A stretch of DNA of 64,000 nt from Variovorax paradoxus (GCF_902712855.1 NZ_LR743507.1:558001-622000); one strand, 5' to 3'. Positions 41,469 through 50,600 are shown, numbered from the stretch's first letter. The notes: a model not told the origin generated them from the letters alone. Program-made: numbers and translations.

Positions 41469-43307
41469 CTAAAGGGGCGGCGCCAGAAGACGGGCCAGCT
41501 CGGCGGGATCCACCCGCACCGGCATGGCCAGCAGGATCTGGCCCATGCCCTTGCCCAGCGGGTCGTTGCGAAGCGACGCCATGCCGCCGCCGCCCAGCGC
41601 CTGCTCGCAGACGAAGTTGAAGGCGCCGATGCCCGGCACCTCATAGCGCGTGACGCGGCCCTTGACGAGGTGGGCCAGCCATTCGGCCACCCGCGCTTCG
41701 GTGAGTTGCGCGCGCAGCGTCGGCAGCAGGCCGGGGTGGCGCGCGATGACGCCGATGTTCGAGGTGTCGCCCTTGTCGCCGCTGCGGGCCCAGGCGACAC
41801 GGATGAGGGGCACTTCGACGCTGTCCGCGGCCGGGGGTGCAACCTCGGTCGAGGAGGCCTTGCCGGGCGCGGCGACGATCTCGTCTGCAAACGCGACGTC
41901 GGAGCGTGGCAGCTCGATGCGCTCGCCCGCGATGTTCACCGTGGCCTGCACCTGCGACTTGTCGAGCAGGAATGCGTACTGCCGGATCGATGGCGACACC
42001 GAGGCCCGCCCGCCGCCCGCGCCGGTGGTGCCTGGAGCCCACGAGGTGCCGGCCGGCGCCACCTCGCGCGCGAAGAGCTCCAGCGCGTCCTTGCGTGGAT
42101 GCGTCACCGCGAGCCGCAGCACGGCCTCGCGGATCTGCCGGGCCTGTGTCTGCGCGTGCGGTCCGTAGCACGACTCCGCGCCGAGCACTTCGAGCTGCGT
42201 GCCGCTGTAGTCGCCGAAGCCGTGTTGTGCAAGCAGGGCCGAGGTGCGGGCCAGGATCGCCTGGCCCGTGCGCTGCGCCTTGGCCACCGCGTCGAAGCCC
42301 ACGATGGTGAGCTGCGCTGCCGTTTTGAAGCCATCGACATAGGTGGCGCTGACCTTGTAGCTCGCGGTCGGCGCACGGCCGCGTGCGCCGTGCACGCGCA
42401 CGCGGTGTTCTCCGGCCTGTTCGATGCGCACCTGCGTGAAATCGGCCGTGACGTCGGGCAGCAGGTAGGCGGCGGGGTCGCCGATCTCGTAGAGCATCTG
42501 TTCGCCCACCACCGCCGGCGTGATCTTGCCGCCGGTGCCCGCGGGCTTGGTGACGACGAAGCTGCCGTCGGCGCTGCACTCGACGATGGGGTAGCCGATG
42601 CGGGGCCAGTCGGGCACGGTGTCCCAATCGGTGTGCAGGCCGCCGGTGGCCTGGCAGCCGCATTCGATGATGTGGCCCGCGAGGCTGCCGGCGGCCAGCA
42701 GGTCGAGGTGGCCGGGCTGCCACGCGAACTCGTGCATGAGCACGCCGAGCGTCACGGCCGAGTCCACGCAGCGGCCGGTGATGACCACCTGCGCGCCCGC
42801 GTCGAGCGCGGCCTGGATCGGGCGCGCGCCGAGGTATGCGTTGGCGGTGAGCACGCGCTCGGGCAGCGCGGCGCCGCTCTGCAGCTCGTGCACGGGCGGC
42901 TGCGCCTGTCGCAGCTGCGGCAGCAGGGGAGACACGTCGTCGCCGCTGACCACCGCGATCTTCACGGCGATGCCCTGCTCGGCGGCAAGCGCGGCGAGCG
43001 CGTCGGCGCAGCCTTGCGGATTGACGCCGCCCGCGTTGCTCACGACGCGGATGCCTTGCTTCACGACGTCCTTCAGCACGGCCTTCATGGCGACCGAGAC
43101 GAAGTCGGTGGCGTAGCCCAGCTCGGGCTTCTTCAGCCGCGCGCCCGCAAGGATCGACATGGTGAGTTCGGCGAGGTAGTCGAACACGAGGTAGTCGATC
43201 TGCCCGCTGGCCACGAGCTGCGGTGCGCCCACGCTGCTGTCGCCCCAGAAGCCCGAGGCGCCGCCGATGCGGACGATGCGCCGGCCGTCGTCGTTCTTGC
43301 CGTTCAT
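41469..43307 (-). CDS. AtuA-like acyclic terpene/acyl-CoA catabolism protein (DUF1446)
   Basis: A 612-residue protein. The N-terminal DUF1446 domain begins RIVRIGGASGFWGDSSVGAPQLVASGQIDYLVFDYLAELTMSIL and includes NAGGVNPQGCADAL and ITGRCVDSAVTLG. The C-terminal AtuA/DUF4387-like part holds WARSGDKGDTSNIGVIARHP and YEVPGIGAFNFVCEQALGGGG. In Pseudomonas, AtuA belongs to the citronellol/geraniol pathway, but its reaction is undefined. Here it is paired only with an enoyl-CoA hydratase; no AtuC/AtuF carboxylase genes are visible. The ATG at 43307 overlaps the hydratase stop (ATGA). Confidence 0.88.
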   Translation of the reverse strand: MNGKNDDGRRIVRIGGASGFWGDSSVGAPQLVASGQIDYLVFDYLAELTMSILAGARLKKPELGYATDFVSVAMKAVLKDVVKQGIRVVSNAGGVNPQGCADALAALAAEQGIAVKIAVVSGDDVSPLLPQLRQAQPPVHELQSGAALPERVLTANAYLGARPIQAALDAGAQVVITGRCVDSAVTLGVLMHEFAWQPGHLDLLAAGSLAGHIIECGCQATGGLHTDWDTVPDWPRIGYPIVECSADGSFVVTKPAGTGGKITPAVVGEQMLYEIGDPAAYLLPDVTADFTQVRIEQAGEHRVRVHGARGRAPTASYKVSATYVDGFKTAAQLTIVGFDAVAKAQRTGQAILARTSALLAQHGFGDYSGTQLEVLGAESCYGPHAQTQARQIREAVLRLAVTHPRKDALELFAREVAPAGTSWAPGTTGAGGGRASVSPSIRQYAFLLDKSQVQATVNIAGERIELPRSDVAFADEIVAAPGKASSTEVAPPAADSVEVPLIRVAWARSGDKGDTSNIGVIARHPGLLPTLRAQLTEARVAEWLAHLVKGRVTRYEVPGIGAFNFVCEQALGGGGMASLRNDPLGKGMGQILLAMPVRVDPAELARLLAPPL

Positions 43308-44095
43308 CGTCCGCTCCATTGCGGCTTGCGCTTCTCGCGGAAGGCGAGCTGTCCCTCGGCGGCGTCCTCGGTCAATGCGAAGAGGCCGATCTGGCTTTCG
43401 GTGAAGGCCATCGATTCCTCGAAGGCCATCGCCTCGATCTTCTTCATGGTGTACAGCCCGCGGCGGATGGCGGCAGGCGACTTGTCGAGCATTCGGCCGA
43501 GCAGCCAGTCGACGCTTTCGTCGACGTCGTCGCTCACGCGGTTCACGAGATGCAGCGCGAGCGCCTGTTCGGCGTCGATGGGCTCGCCGGTGATGCACAT
43601 CTCGGCCAGCACCCGGCGCGGCAGAAGGCCGCCGAGCACGCTGAGCACCTGCGCGGGGAACACGCCGACCTTCACCTCGGGCAGCCCGAACACCGCATGG
43701 CGGCCGGCCACCGCCATGTCGCACATCGCCATGAGCCCCATGCCGCCGGCCATGCACGCGCCGTTGACGCGCGCGACCAGCGGCACGGTCGATTGCCGTG
43801 CCTGGCGGAAGAGGTTGGCCATGGCCTGGTACGGCGCGGCGTAGTCGAACCTGAAGGAGGTGCCGCTCTGCAGGTCGGCGCCGGCGCAGAAGGCGCGCGT
43901 GCCGGCACCGGTGATGACCACGGCGCGCACGGACGTGTCGGCATTGGCGCGGGCGAGGGCGTTGCCGAGGCCGGCGATCACCGCCGCGTCGAGGGCGTTG
44001 CGCCGCTCCTCGCGGTCGATGGTGAGCCACATGACGGGGCCGCGCATCTCTTCGCGCAGTTCGGTGGGGAGGCTGGAGGTCGATGGTTCGGGCAT
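43304..44095 (-). CDS. Enoyl-CoA hydratase/isomerase family protein
   Basis: A 263-residue crotonase-fold enzyme. The oxyanion pocket is AFCAGADLQSG and ACMAGGMGLMAMCDMAVAG. The catalytic position is in FGLPEVKVGVFPA, keeping the Glu typical of true hydratases. The C-terminal IGLFALTEDAAEGQLAFREKRKPQW is standard. Co-translated with the AtuA-like gene, it may be the isohexenyl-glutaconyl-CoA hydratase (AtuE) or act on a related branched acyl-CoA. It starts 17 bp downstream of a terminator that isolates it from the GST gene. Confidence 0.9.
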   Translation of the reverse strand: MPEPSTSSLPTELREEMRGPVMWLTIDREERRNALDAAVIAGLGNALARANADTSVRAVVITGAGTRAFCAGADLQSGTSFRFDYAAPYQAMANLFRQARQSTVPLVARVNGACMAGGMGLMAMCDMAVAGRHAVFGLPEVKVGVFPAQVLSVLGGLLPRRVLAEMCITGEPIDAEQALALHLVNRVSDDVDESVDWLLGRMLDKSPAAIRRGLYTMKKIEAMAFEESMAFTESQIGLFALTEDAAEGQLAFREKRKPQWSGR

Positions 44096-44112
44096 GCGGC
44101 CAGCGTCGCCCG

Positions 44113-44137
44113 AAAAAAAAGCCGCTTCATGCGGCTT
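44113..44137 (-). terminator. Rho-independent terminator after the glutathione transferase gene
   Basis: On the minus strand AAGCCGC-ATGAA-GCGGCTT forms a perfect 7-bp stem (44137-44119) followed by eight T ending at 44113. It closes the GST transcript before the hydratase-AtuA pair. Confidence 0.88.
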
Positions 44138-44210
44138 GTGGCTGAAGCGGGCCGGGTTTTCCCTGAGGAGAACGACCGGCCGCGCCTTGGCGGTTGTTTC
44201 CGCCGATGGC

Positions 44211-44819
44211 TTACTTCAGCAGGCCTTCCGCCTTCAGCGCTTCCTGCACCGCGGGGCGGGCGCCCACGCGTGCATGCCAGGCTTGCAGGTTGGGGAAGCC
44301 GGAAATGTCGACGCCTGTGGGCTTGGTCCAGTTGGTGACGGTGAACAGGTAGCCGTCGGCCACGCTGAAGTGGTCGCCCATCAGGTACTGCTTGTTCGCC
44401 AGTTCGCTGTCGAGCCACTGGAAGCGCGACTTCAGCTTGTCCTTGAAGATGGTCTTCGCCTCTTCGGGCATGCCGGGGTTGAACAGCGGGCTGAAGCCCT
44501 TGTGCACTTCGGTGCCGATGAAGGTCAGCCACTCCTGAAGGCGGTAGCGCTGCATGGTGCCGGCAGCCGGTGCGAGGTTCTTGGTCGGCGCCAAGTCGGC
44601 GATGTACTGGAGGATGGCCGGGCCTTCGCGCAGGCGGGTGCCGTCGTCGAGCTCGAGCATGGGCACGTAGCCCAGCGGGTTGATGCCGTAGTAGTCGGTG
44701 CCGTCCTGGAGCTTGTGGCTTTTGGTGCTGGCCAGCACGGGTTCGACGGAAATGCCGGCTTCATGCAGCGCGATATGGGGCGACAGCGAGCAGGCGCCGG
44801 GCGAGTAATACAGCTTCAT
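44211..44819 (-). CDS. Glutathione S-transferase, bacterial beta-class type
   Basis: A 202-residue GST. The N-terminal thioredoxin-like domain begins MKLYYSPGACSLSPHIALHEAG, with Cys10 as in beta-class GstA, and carries GYVPMLELDDGTRLREGPAILQYIADL (cis-Pro and Glu/Ser for glutathione). The helical C-terminal domain has YLMGDHFSVADGYLFTVTNW, the N-capping box. It conjugates or reduces electrophiles and peroxides with glutathione in the cytoplasm. It has its own terminator and is transcribed alone. Confidence 0.94.
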   Translation of the reverse strand: MKLYYSPGACSLSPHIALHEAGISVEPVLASTKSHKLQDGTDYYGINPLGYVPMLELDDGTRLREGPAILQYIADLAPTKNLAPAAGTMQRYRLQEWLTFIGTEVHKGFSPLFNPGMPEEAKTIFKDKLKSRFQWLDSELANKQYLMGDHFSVADGYLFTVTNWTKPTGVDISGFPNLQAWHARVGARPAVQEALKAEGLLK

Positions 44820-45009
44820 TCGATGACTCCAGTGGATGACGAGGTGATTGTTGTGAGAGACCGCAGCGGATGCTAGCGGATGCGGACGAATCGCGTTGCG
44901 TCGCGTTTTTGTCCTACGGGTGCATGCGCGGGCCGACTATCGGGCGTTCGCACGTCGGTTTCTAAGCTTCGTTGCACGGCGGGCAAGGGCCTGTCGAAGG
45001 AGCATGTGA

Positions 45010-45195
45010 ATGTTGAAGTACGCAATCATCTTCGCGGTCATCTCGCTGGTGGCCGGTCTGCTGGGCTTCGGTGGCGTGGCCGCCGGTGCCGCCGGCATTG
45101 CCAAGCTGCTGTTCGGCCTGTTCCTGGTGCTGGCCGTGCTGTTCGTGGTGCTTGCTGCGCTCGGCGTGGGCGCGGTGAAGAAAGCGCTCGACTGA
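45010..45195 (+). CDS. DUF1328 (YtjA family) small membrane protein
   Basis: A 61-residue protein with two hydrophobic segments: MLKYAIIFAVISLVAGLLGFGGVAAGAAGIAKLLFGLF and VLAVLFVVLAALGVGAV. This is the full length and sequence pattern of the DUF1328/YtjA family, often induced by stress. Function is unknown. It is 23 bp upstream of the transglutaminase gene on the same strand. Confidence 0.9.
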   Translation: MLKYAIIFAVISLVAGLLGFGGVAAGAAGIAKLLFGLFLVLAVLFVVLAALGVGAVKKALD

Positions 45196-45218
45196 CGGCC
45201 TGACCAGCGAAAACTGCC

Positions 45219-46106
45219 ATGCACATCTCGCACGTCGACGCGCAACTCGACTACGAAGTCTGCGCGCCTGCGCACATGCTGCTGAACATCGAAGCGGCGC
45301 GCTCGGGGGCGCAGGCCCTGGTCAACGAAGAGCTGACCATCGAGCCGCCGACCGAGATGAAAGTGTTCTGCGACGAATCGAGCGGTAACCGCTTCATCCG
45401 GTTCGACGCGCAACCCGGTCCGCTGAAGATCAGCTACAAGGCCACGGTGCAACGGGCGCATGTGCTGGTTCCGCACGACCTTCAGGAGGTGCCGGTCAAT
45501 GCGGTGCCCGACGAGGTGCTGCACTACATGATGCCGACGCGCTACTGCGAGTCGGACCTGATGTCGCGCTGCGCCCAGCAGCTGTTCGGCGACCTGCCGC
45601 CCGGCATCGGGCGCGTGCAGGCGATCGTCGACTGGATCCACGACAGCATCGCCTACGAGCCCGGCTCCAGCGACTCGACGACCACCGCACGCGAGGTGTT
45701 CGTGGAACGCGCCGGCGTGTGCCGCGACTTCGCGCACCTGGGCATCACCTTCTGCCGCGCGCTGAACATTCCAGCGCGGCTGGTGGTGGGCTATGTGTGG
45801 TTCGACGAGCCGCCGCAGGACTTCCACGCCGTGTTCGAAGCCTGGATCGGCGGCCAGTGGGTGCTGTTCGATCCGACGCGCATGGCGCCGGTCGACCGCC
45901 TCGTGCGCGTGGGAACGGGCCGCGACGCGAAGGACGTGGCCTTCTGCACGATCTTCGGCAACGTGCGCATGACCGGCAAGAAACTGGCGATTCTCGAGCT
46001 GCAGGACGAGAGCCTGCAGCCCTCGAAGGCGCCGCCGCCCACGGGCGCATTGGTGGGCATCGAAAAGCCGGTGCCAGTGGTGCAGGTGGCGGAAGTCACC
46101 GGCTGA
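45219..46106 (+). CDS. Transglutaminase-like cysteine protease family protein
   Basis: A 295-residue protein. The N-terminal domain (to about 110) is a beta region typical of bacterial transglutaminase-like proteins. The catalytic triad is visible: Cys in ERAGVCRDFAHLGITFCRALNIPAR, His in DFHAVFEAWIGGQW and Asp in LFDPTRMAP. It has no signal peptide. Such proteins may act as cytoplasmic peptidases or amidases; the substrate is unknown. The C-terminal tail after residue 265 is proline-rich and not conserved. Confidence 0.9.
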   Translation: MHISHVDAQLDYEVCAPAHMLLNIEAARSGAQALVNEELTIEPPTEMKVFCDESSGNRFIRFDAQPGPLKISYKATVQRAHVLVPHDLQEVPVNAVPDEVLHYMMPTRYCESDLMSRCAQQLFGDLPPGIGRVQAIVDWIHDSIAYEPGSSDSTTTAREVFVERAGVCRDFAHLGITFCRALNIPARLVVGYVWFDEPPQDFHAVFEAWIGGQWVLFDPTRMAPVDRLVRVGTGRDAKDVAFCTIFGNVRMTGKKLAILELQDESLQPSKAPPPTGALVGIEKPVPVVQVAEVTG

Positions 46107-46114
46107 CGTGTGTT

Positions 46115-46139
46115 GTTTGCTCTTAAAAAGATAGCAAAC
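46115..46139. repeat. TTTGCT-type AT-rich palindrome, copy A
   Basis: GTTTGCT at 46115-46121 and AGCAAAC at 46133-46139 form a 7-bp inverted repeat around an AT-rich loop. It resembles the element at 50620-50644. It lies just after the transglutaminase stop and upstream of mnmG, and may be a weak bidirectional terminator. Confidence 0.65.
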
Positions 46140-46280
46140 TTGTCAACGAAGACGGGCGCTGCCGCCCAATTTGGCAGGCCTCTCTAGCTTGCCCACACAG
46201 CAGGCGCGAACGACCCCCGGCGATTAAAATTAGCGCCCCTTTTTGCGCCGCGCACGCGTCAGTTGTGCGCCCCCATTCAA

Positions 46281-48227
46281 ATGCTGTACCCCGAAGAATT
46301 CGACGTGATCGTCGTCGGCGGTGGCCACGCCGGCACCGAAGCCGCGCTTGCTGCCGCGCGCATGGGCGCCAAGACGCTGCTGCTCTCCCACAACATCGAG
46401 ACGCTCGGGCAGATGAGCTGCAACCCGTCGATCGGCGGGATCGGCAAGGGTCATCTGGTGAAGGAGGTCGACGCGCTCGGCGGCGCGATGGCCATCGCCA
46501 CCGATGAGGCCGGCATCCAGTTTCGCATTCTCAATTCGAGCAAGGGCCCGGCCGTGCGGGCCACCCGTGCGCAGGCGGATCGCGTGTTGTACAAGGCCGC
46601 GATCCGCCACCGCCTCGAGAATCAGCCGAATCTGAGCCTGTTCCAGCAAGCCGTCGACGACCTGATGGTGGAGGGTGATCGCGTGGTCGGCGCCGTCACG
46701 CAGGTGGGCATCGCCTTTCGTGCGCGCACCGTCGTACTTACCGCGGGCACCTTCCTCGATGGCCGCATCCATGTGGGCCTGGACAACTACCAGGCTGGCC
46801 GTGCCGGCGATCCGCCGGCCATCAGCCTGTCGGCGCGGCTGAAGGAGCTGAGGCTGCCGCAAGGCCGCTTGAAGACCGGGACGCCGCCGCGCCTGGATGG
46901 CCGCAGCATCGACTTCTCGAAATGCACCGAGCAACCGGGCGACGGCATGCCCGGTGGGGCAGGGCCGATGCCGGTGTTCAGCTTCATGGGCCGCGCAGAC
47001 ATGCATCCTCAGCAGATGGCCTGCTGGATCACCCACACCAACGCGCGCACGCACGACATCATCCGTTCGGGCTTCGACCGCAGCCCGATGTTCACCGGCA
47101 AGATCGACGGCGTGGGTCCGCGCTACTGCCCGAGCGTGGAAGACAAGATCAACCGCTTTGCGGACAAGGAAAGCCATCAGATTTTCCTGGAACCGGAAGG
47201 CCTGACGACCAACGAGTACTACCCGAACGGGATCTCGACCAGCCTGCCTTTCGATATCCAGTACCAGCTCGTGCGTTCGATGCCCGGACTGGAGAACGCC
47301 CACATTCTGCGTCCCGGCTACGCCATCGAATACGACTACTTCGATCCGCGAGAACTCAAGAGCAGCTTCGAGACGCGTGCGATCCAGGGCCTGTTCTTCG
47401 CCGGGCAGATCAACGGGACGACCGGTTACGAGGAGGCCGCGGCCCAGGGACTGTTCGCCGGCATCAACGCGGCGCTGCAGTGCAGGGGCGAGGCCGCCTG
47501 GCTGCCACGTCGGGACGAGGCCTATCTGGGTGTGCTGGTCGACGACCTGATCACCAAGGGCGTGACCGAGCCTTACCGCATGTTCACCAGCCGCGCCGAG
47601 TTCCGTTTGCAGCTGCGCGAAGACAACGCCGACATGAGATTGACGGAAGCAGGGCGCAGGCTGGGACTCGTGGACGACGCGCGTTGGGATGCGTTCAGCC
47701 GGAAACGCGATGCTGTTTCACGTGAAACAGAGCGGCTCAAGTCGATCTGGGTGAACCCGCGCAATCTGTCTGCATCCGAGTCGGAACGCGTGCTGGGCAA
47801 GGCCATCGACCATGAATACAACCTCGCAGACCTCTTGCGCCGGCCCGACGTGAGCTACGAAACGTTGATGTCCCTGGATGGTGGAAAGTACGGTGCGGCT
47901 GACACCTTGAATGCGACCGAGATCGAACAGATCGAGATTTCGGCAAAGTACTCGGGCTACATCGAGCGCCAGCACGATGAGGTCGAGCGTGCCGCGCACT
48001 TCGAAAACCTGAAGCTGCCGGCCGACTTCGATTACGGGCAGGTCAAGGCGCTGAGTTTTGAAGTGCGCCAGAAGCTCGACAAGCACCGCCCCGAGACCCT
48101 CGGTTTGGCTTCGCGGATCTCCGGCGTCACGCCAGCCGCGATCTCGTTGCTGATGATTCATCTGCGCAAAGGGGGGCATAAGGCCTTCGCCCGTGACGCT
48201 GCTGCCACGGAAGCTGCTGCCGAATGA
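46281..48227 (+). CDS. mnmG: tRNA uridine-5-carboxymethylaminomethyl modification enzyme
   Basis: A 648-residue FAD enzyme. The dinucleotide-binding motif is DVIVVGGGHAGTEAALAAARMG. The family signatures are GQMSCNPSIGGIGKGHLVKEVDALGG, GRLKTGTPPRLDGRSIDFSK, CWITHTNARTHDIIRSG and GPRYCPSVEDKINRFADKESHQIFLEPEG, with the catalytic cysteines included. With MnmE it installs cmnm5 at the wobble uridine of tRNAs. The start ATG at 46281 (MLYPEEFD) matches homologues. The rsmG ATG overlaps its stop (ATGA). A perfect parS site lies inside the coding sequence at 47714-47729. Confidence 0.97.
   Translation: MLYPEEFDVIVVGGGHAGTEAALAAARMGAKTLLLSHNIETLGQMSCNPSIGGIGKGHLVKEVDALGGAMAIATDEAGIQFRILNSSKGPAVRATRAQADRVLYKAAIRHRLENQPNLSLFQQAVDDLMVEGDRVVGAVTQVGIAFRARTVVLTAGTFLDGRIHVGLDNYQAGRAGDPPAISLSARLKELRLPQGRLKTGTPPRLDGRSIDFSKCTEQPGDGMPGGAGPMPVFSFMGRADMHPQQMACWITHTNARTHDIIRSGFDRSPMFTGKIDGVGPRYCPSVEDKINRFADKESHQIFLEPEGLTTNEYYPNGISTSLPFDIQYQLVRSMPGLENAHILRPGYAIEYDYFDPRELKSSFETRAIQGLFFAGQINGTTGYEEAAAQGLFAGINAALQCRGEAAWLPRRDEAYLGVLVDDLITKGVTEPYRMFTSRAEFRLQLREDNADMRLTEAGRRLGLVDDARWDAFSRKRDAVSRETERLKSIWVNPRNLSASESERVLGKAIDHEYNLADLLRRPDVSYETLMSLDGGKYGAADTLNATEIEQIEISAKYSGYIERQHDEVERAAHFENLKLPADFDYGQVKALSFEVRQKLDKHRPETLGLASRISGVTPAAISLLMIHLRKGGHKAFARDAAATEAAAE
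47714..47729. other. parS: parS centromere site inside mnmG
   Basis: TGTTTCACGTGAAACA, a perfect 16-bp palindrome identical to the canonical chromosomal ParB-binding sequence. It sits in the mnmG codons for DAVSRETE. parA and parB are encoded 2-4 kb downstream. Confidence 0.96.
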
Positions 48228-48865
48228 TCGCCCCGATCGATACGCTGCGCGCAGGCGCCAGCGCGCTGGGCGTTGCGCTTTCGGACAGGCAGGCGGACCA
48301 GCTGCTGGCGTATGGCACGCTCATGCTCAAGTGGAACAAGGTCTACAACCTGACGGCACTGCGCGATCCTGCCAGTGTGCTCACGCACCACCTGCTCGAC
48401 AGCCTCGCGGCGGTCGCTCCGCTGCAGCGCGAATGGGCAGGGAAGGGCAAGCTCCTGGATGTGGGCTCCGGCGGTGGGTTGCCCGGCGTGGTGATCGCCA
48501 TCATGCGGCCCGACCTGGAGGTGAGCTGCCTCGATGCCGTCGCGAAGAAGGCGGCTTTCGTGCAGCAGGTGTCGGCGGAGTTGGAGTTGCCTAACCTGCG
48601 GGGTCTCCATGCGCGGGTCGAGCTGCTCGACGGCAGCTACGAGGTGATCAGCTCTCGCGCCTTCGCCTCGCTTCCGGATTTCTTCAACGGCTCGATGAAG
48701 CTGTTGGCGCCAGGCGGCGTCTGGTTGGCCATGAAGGGCAAGGTACCCGGCGACGAACTCGCTGCGTTGGCTTCAGGCGTGTCGGTGTTTCACGTGGAAC
48801 AACTGGCGGTTCCAGGCCTCGATGCCGAGCGCTGCATTGTCTGGGCGCGCAAAGAAGCGCCCTGA
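48224..48865 (+). CDS. rsmG: 16S rRNA (guanine-527-N7)-methyltransferase
   Basis: A 213-residue SAM methyltransferase. The N-terminal YGTLMLKWNKVYNLTALRDPASVLTHHLLDSLA is the RsmG signature, followed by the SAM-binding LLDVGSGGGLPGVVIAIMRPDLEVSCLDAVAKKAAFVQQV. SRAFASLPDFF is conserved near the catalytic pocket. It methylates G527 of 16S rRNA. It is translationally coupled to mnmG. A second parS-like site is at 48786-48801 near the 3' end. Confidence 0.96.
   Translation: MIAPIDTLRAGASALGVALSDRQADQLLAYGTLMLKWNKVYNLTALRDPASVLTHHLLDSLAAVAPLQREWAGKGKLLDVGSGGGLPGVVIAIMRPDLEVSCLDAVAKKAAFVQQVSAELELPNLRGLHARVELLDGSYEVISSRAFASLPDFFNGSMKLLAPGGVWLAMKGKVPGDELAALASGVSVFHVEQLAVPGLDAERCIVWARKEAP
48786..48801. 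other. parS: parS centromere site inside rsmG
   Basis: TGTTTCACGTGGAACA fits the ParB consensus TGTTNCACGTGNAACA at every fixed position. It lies about 1.07 kb from the mnmG parS. Confidence 0.9.
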
Positions 48866-49049
48866 AAGGCGCGTGGGACGGTCGCTTGCTCGGCTCCGCC
48901 CGCACGCACGCACGATACGGTTCGATTCGGTAAAAGAGGCGTCGGCACTGGCAAATGCGAGTGCCTGAACAGCCCTCCGGACGCCATGCTCGCTTAGACT
49001 CGATGCCTCTTTCTCGTCTGTTCACCAGCTCTCTTTCTGAGGCATTCCC

Positions 49050-49664
49050 ATGTTCGGCATCGCTGACTACGGCGCATTCGTCGCCGCCATCATCCTGTTT
49101 CTCCTGATTCCCGGTCCGGGCAATCTGGCGCTGATCACCTCGACCAGCAAGGGCGGGATGCGTGGCGGGCTGGCTGCAACGTCCGGCGTCATCCTGGGTG
49201 ACCAGTGCCTGATGTGGGCCGCGGTGGCCGGCGTGTCCGCCGTGCTGGCCGCATACCCGGCGGCGTTCAAGGCCGTGCAATGGCTGGGCGCTGGCTATCT
49301 GGCGTGGCTCGGCATCAAGATGCTGCTGGCCAAGCCGGGCTCGGCACCGATCCTGAACATCAAGCCCAGCCACTTCCTGCGCCAGGCCTTTGCGATCACC
49401 CTGCTGAACCCGAAGGCGATCGTGTTCTACATGGCCTTCTTTCCGCTGTTCGTCGACCCGGCCCGCCACCAGGGCCTGATCACCTTCGGTGCCATGGCAA
49501 TCACCATTGCCGTGCTGACTTTTCTGTACGGCCTGACTTCGACGCTGCTGACGCACTTCCTGGCCGAACGCATCCGTGCCAATCCCCGCATCTCGACCAC
49601 GCTCGAGAAGCTGGCCGGCACCTTTTTGATCGCCTTCGGCGTCAAGCTCGCAATTTCCCGCTGA
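49050..49664 (+). CDS. LysE family amino acid exporter
   Basis: A 204-residue inner-membrane protein with about six helices. It starts IADYGAFVAAIILFLLIPGPGNLALITSTSKGGMRGGLAATSGVILGDQ, the LysE/RhtB signature, and has QAFAITLLNPKAIVFYMAFFPLFVDP in the middle. It exports an amino acid or related metabolite; the substrate is unknown. The spacing to parA is 18 bp, so it may share its transcript; this position between rsmG and parA is the arrangement I associate with Comamonadaceae. Confidence 0.93.
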   Translation: MFGIADYGAFVAAIILFLLIPGPGNLALITSTSKGGMRGGLAATSGVILGDQCLMWAAVAGVSAVLAAYPAAFKAVQWLGAGYLAWLGIKMLLAKPGSAPILNIKPSHFLRQAFAITLLNPKAIVFYMAFFPLFVDPARHQGLITFGAMAITIAVLTFLYGLTSTLLTHFLAERIRANPRISTTLEKLAGTFLIAFGVKLAISR

Positions 49665-49682
49665 CCGACCTCCCGTACTGAC

Positions 49683-50600
49683 ATGGCCAAGATTTTCTGC
49701 ATCGCCAACCAAAAGGGCGGCGTCGGCAAGACCACCACCACCGTCAATCTCGCGGCCGGTCTGGCCAAGGTCGGCCAGCGCGTGCTGATGATCGACCTCG
49801 ACCCGCAGGGCAATGCCACCATGGGTTCGGGCATCGACAAGCGGCAGCTCGAGCTGACGGTGTACGACGTGCTGCTCGAATCGGCGTCGGTGGCCGAGGC
49901 GCGCGTCAAGGCCGACAAGCTGGTGGAGGGCGGTTGCGGCTACGACGTGCTGGGCGCCAACCGGGAATTGGCCGGCGCCGAGGTGGAAATGGTCGCGCTC
50001 GACCGCCGCGAGAAGCGCCTGCGGACCGCGCTGGCCGCAGTCGGGGCAGAGTACGACTTCGTGCTGATCGACTGCCCGCCGTCGCTGAGCCTGTTGACGC
50101 TGAACGGGCTGTGCGCCGCGCACGGCGTGATCGTGCCGATGCAGTGCGAGTACTTCGCGCTCGAAGGGCTGACCGACCTGGTCAACACCATCAAGCAGGT
50201 GCACGCCAACCTCAACAAGAACCTGCAGATCATCGGCCTGCTGCGTGTGATGTTCGATCCGCGCATCACGCTGCAGCAGCAGGTGAGCGAGCAGCTCAAG
50301 TCCCATTTCGGCGACAAGGTGTTCGACACCGTGATCCCGCGCAATGTCCGACTGGCGGAAGCCCCGAGCTACGGGCTTCCCGGCGTGGTGTTCGACCCGG
50401 CCGCGCGCGGCAGCCAGGCGTTCATTGCATTCGCTCAGGAACTGGTCGAGAAGATGCCTCCCGCCAGCGCATTCGCGCCGGGCGCCGTGGCGCCAGCTGT
50501 TTCGCCGGTCGACCGCATCGCGCCGGATCTGTCGATCCCGCAAGACGTGCTGGCCCCGGCTTCTTCGCCGGACGCTACCACCAGCGAAAACAATGCCTGA
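49683..50600 (+). CDS. parA: Chromosome partitioning ATPase ParA
   Basis: A 305-residue Walker-type ATPase of the Soj/ParA family. The deviant Walker A is NQKGGVGKTTTTVNLA at residues 8-23, followed by VLMIDLDPQGNATMGSGID and Walker B-like DFVLIDCPPSLSLLTLNGL. QCEYFALEGLTDLVNTIKQV and VIPRNVRLAEAPSYGLPGVVFDP are standard. The C-terminal 45 residues (AFAPGAVAPAVSPVDRIAPDL) are an unusual alanine/proline-rich tail. It moves origin regions with ParB and parS. Confidence 0.96.
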   Translation: MAKIFCIANQKGGVGKTTTTVNLAAGLAKVGQRVLMIDLDPQGNATMGSGIDKRQLELTVYDVLLESASVAEARVKADKLVEGGCGYDVLGANRELAGAEVEMVALDRREKRLRTALAAVGAEYDFVLIDCPPSLSLLTLNGLCAAHGVIVPMQCEYFALEGLTDLVNTIKQVHANLNKNLQIIGLLRVMFDPRITLQQQVSEQLKSHFGDKVFDTVIPRNVRLAEAPSYGLPGVVFDPAARGSQAFIAFAQELVEKMPPASAFAPGAVAPAVSPVDRIAPDLSIPQDVLAPASSPDATTSENNA

